Shown: piece after piece, positions 63,759-64,000 of the stretch
How positions within the stretch are numbered: position 1 is the first letter of the stretch
How the letters are laid out: each line of letters begins with the position of its first letter
Assembly (NCBI GenBank): GCA_041875495.1
Contig: CP112982.1
Location: 1,860,001-1,924,000, forward strand
Source of the DNA: Halomonas sp. CH40
GTDB lineage: Bacteria > Pseudomonadota > Gammaproteobacteria > Pseudomonadales > Halomonadaceae
DNA length: 64,000 bases
Direction of reading: 5' to 3'
Position numbers and translations under genes: made by a program
The notes under the pieces: generated by a model
What the model was told of the DNA's origin: nothing
What the model saw: the letters and a program-made list of their open reading frames with translations, nothing else
Database searches by the model: none

Positions 63759-64000
63759 TTATTGTCGTTCACGCAGATATTGGCGGGGGTCGCGGGGATA
63801 ATAGCGCTCTGGCTGGTTAGCCATATGGGTATAGGCTCGGGTGTCCTTGTAGGGCATTTTCATGAAACCGGAAATCCCCAGTCCTTCGATTTCAGGCACG
63901 GCGGCCAGAATAGCGGCCAGATGTTGCCTGAACGCCTCTTCCTGGCGGGCATCCAGCAGGCGATAGTAGCTATGGATCTTCAGGTGCCTGGGAAGCGCCT
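63759..64000 (-). CDS. unidentified protein, C-terminal 80 codons only
   Basis: Minus frame open from the window edge to TAA at 63761-63759. It ends ALPRHLKIHSYYRLLDARQEEAF..., EIEGLGISGFMKMPYKD, TRAYTHMANQPERYYPRDPRQYLRERQ. Clearly coding by composition, but I do not recognise the family and the start is outside the window. The 174 bp to its right-hand neighbour hold only a 31-codon start-less frame (63646-63741). Confidence 0.6.
   Translation of the reverse strand, partial: ALPRHLKIHSYYRLLDARQEEAFRQHLAAILAAVPEIEGLGISGFMKMPYKDTRAYTHMANQPERYYPRDPRQYLRERQ

Overview
The window looks like a chromosome segment of a halophilic gammaproteobacterium of the Halomonadaceae (Halomonas/Vreelandella type). 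This is inferred from the close resemblance of the core proteins (DnaQ, RNase HI, GloB, YejABEF, RsuA, RarD, MetY, SohB, NudC, YhhQ) to gammaproteobacterial families, moderate G+C, and accessory genes such as DUF3034, an ectoine-type binding protein and a CvrA-type K+/H+ antiporter. No tRNA, rRNA or CRISPR array was seen.

Layout. 1-3.9 kb: a minus-strand operon of a cupredoxin-fold 'methylamine utilisation' protein, a membrane EAL/degenerate-GGDEF protein and a DUF3034 outer-membrane-type protein (cut by the window edge). 4.0-5.8 kb: umuDC with a LexA box. 5.9-10.6 kb: a mobile-element-rich stretch with an IS630-family element (TA-flanked, ORFs joined only by a frameshift at an A9 run), an orphan amino-acid/ectoine-type binding protein, a complete IS10-like IS4-family element with a 9-bp target duplication, and a 266-bp non-coding element with inverted termini that supplies the stop codon of the antiporter. 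10.6-22.6 kb: core genes (cvrA-type antiporter, NMT1/THI5-like binding protein, DnaQ-exonuclease/GIY-YIG fusion, hydrolase, yhhQ, propionyl-CoA synthetase, ArsR regulator, sohB, SCP2 protein, nudC, dnaQ).

22.7-42.4 kb: a genomic island lying between dnaQ and rnhA, two genes normally next to each other in this group. Its left end is a tightly overlapped operon of three tyrosine recombinases, a 136-aa coiled-coil protein and a 151-aa coiled-coil protein, matching the Gamma-Mobile-Trio (GMT) type of element, followed by a RecD2-like helicase. The cargo is a Tn3-type resolvase with a res-like site and a minus-strand operon of MmeI/YeeA-like DNA methyltransferase, SF2 helicase, GIY-YIG protein, three small proteins and a PD-(D/E)XK-type protein. 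An IS1380-family element with a 5-bp target duplication cuts the last gene in two. The cargo reads as a phage-defence operon of non-canonical composition.

42.4-64 kb: core genes again. These are rnhA, a SAM methyltransferase, gloB, mltD, yejABEF (peptide/microcin C importer), a DUF4160/DUF2442 pair with an operator-like inverted repeat, rsuA, an omega-amidase, rarD, a chemoreceptor with a C-terminal sensor domain, metY, a SulP transporter, and a four-gene MCE/Mla-type lipid transport operon (permease with N-terminal STAS-like part, ATPase, MCE protein, PqiC-like lipoprotein). An unidentified partial gene lies at the right edge.
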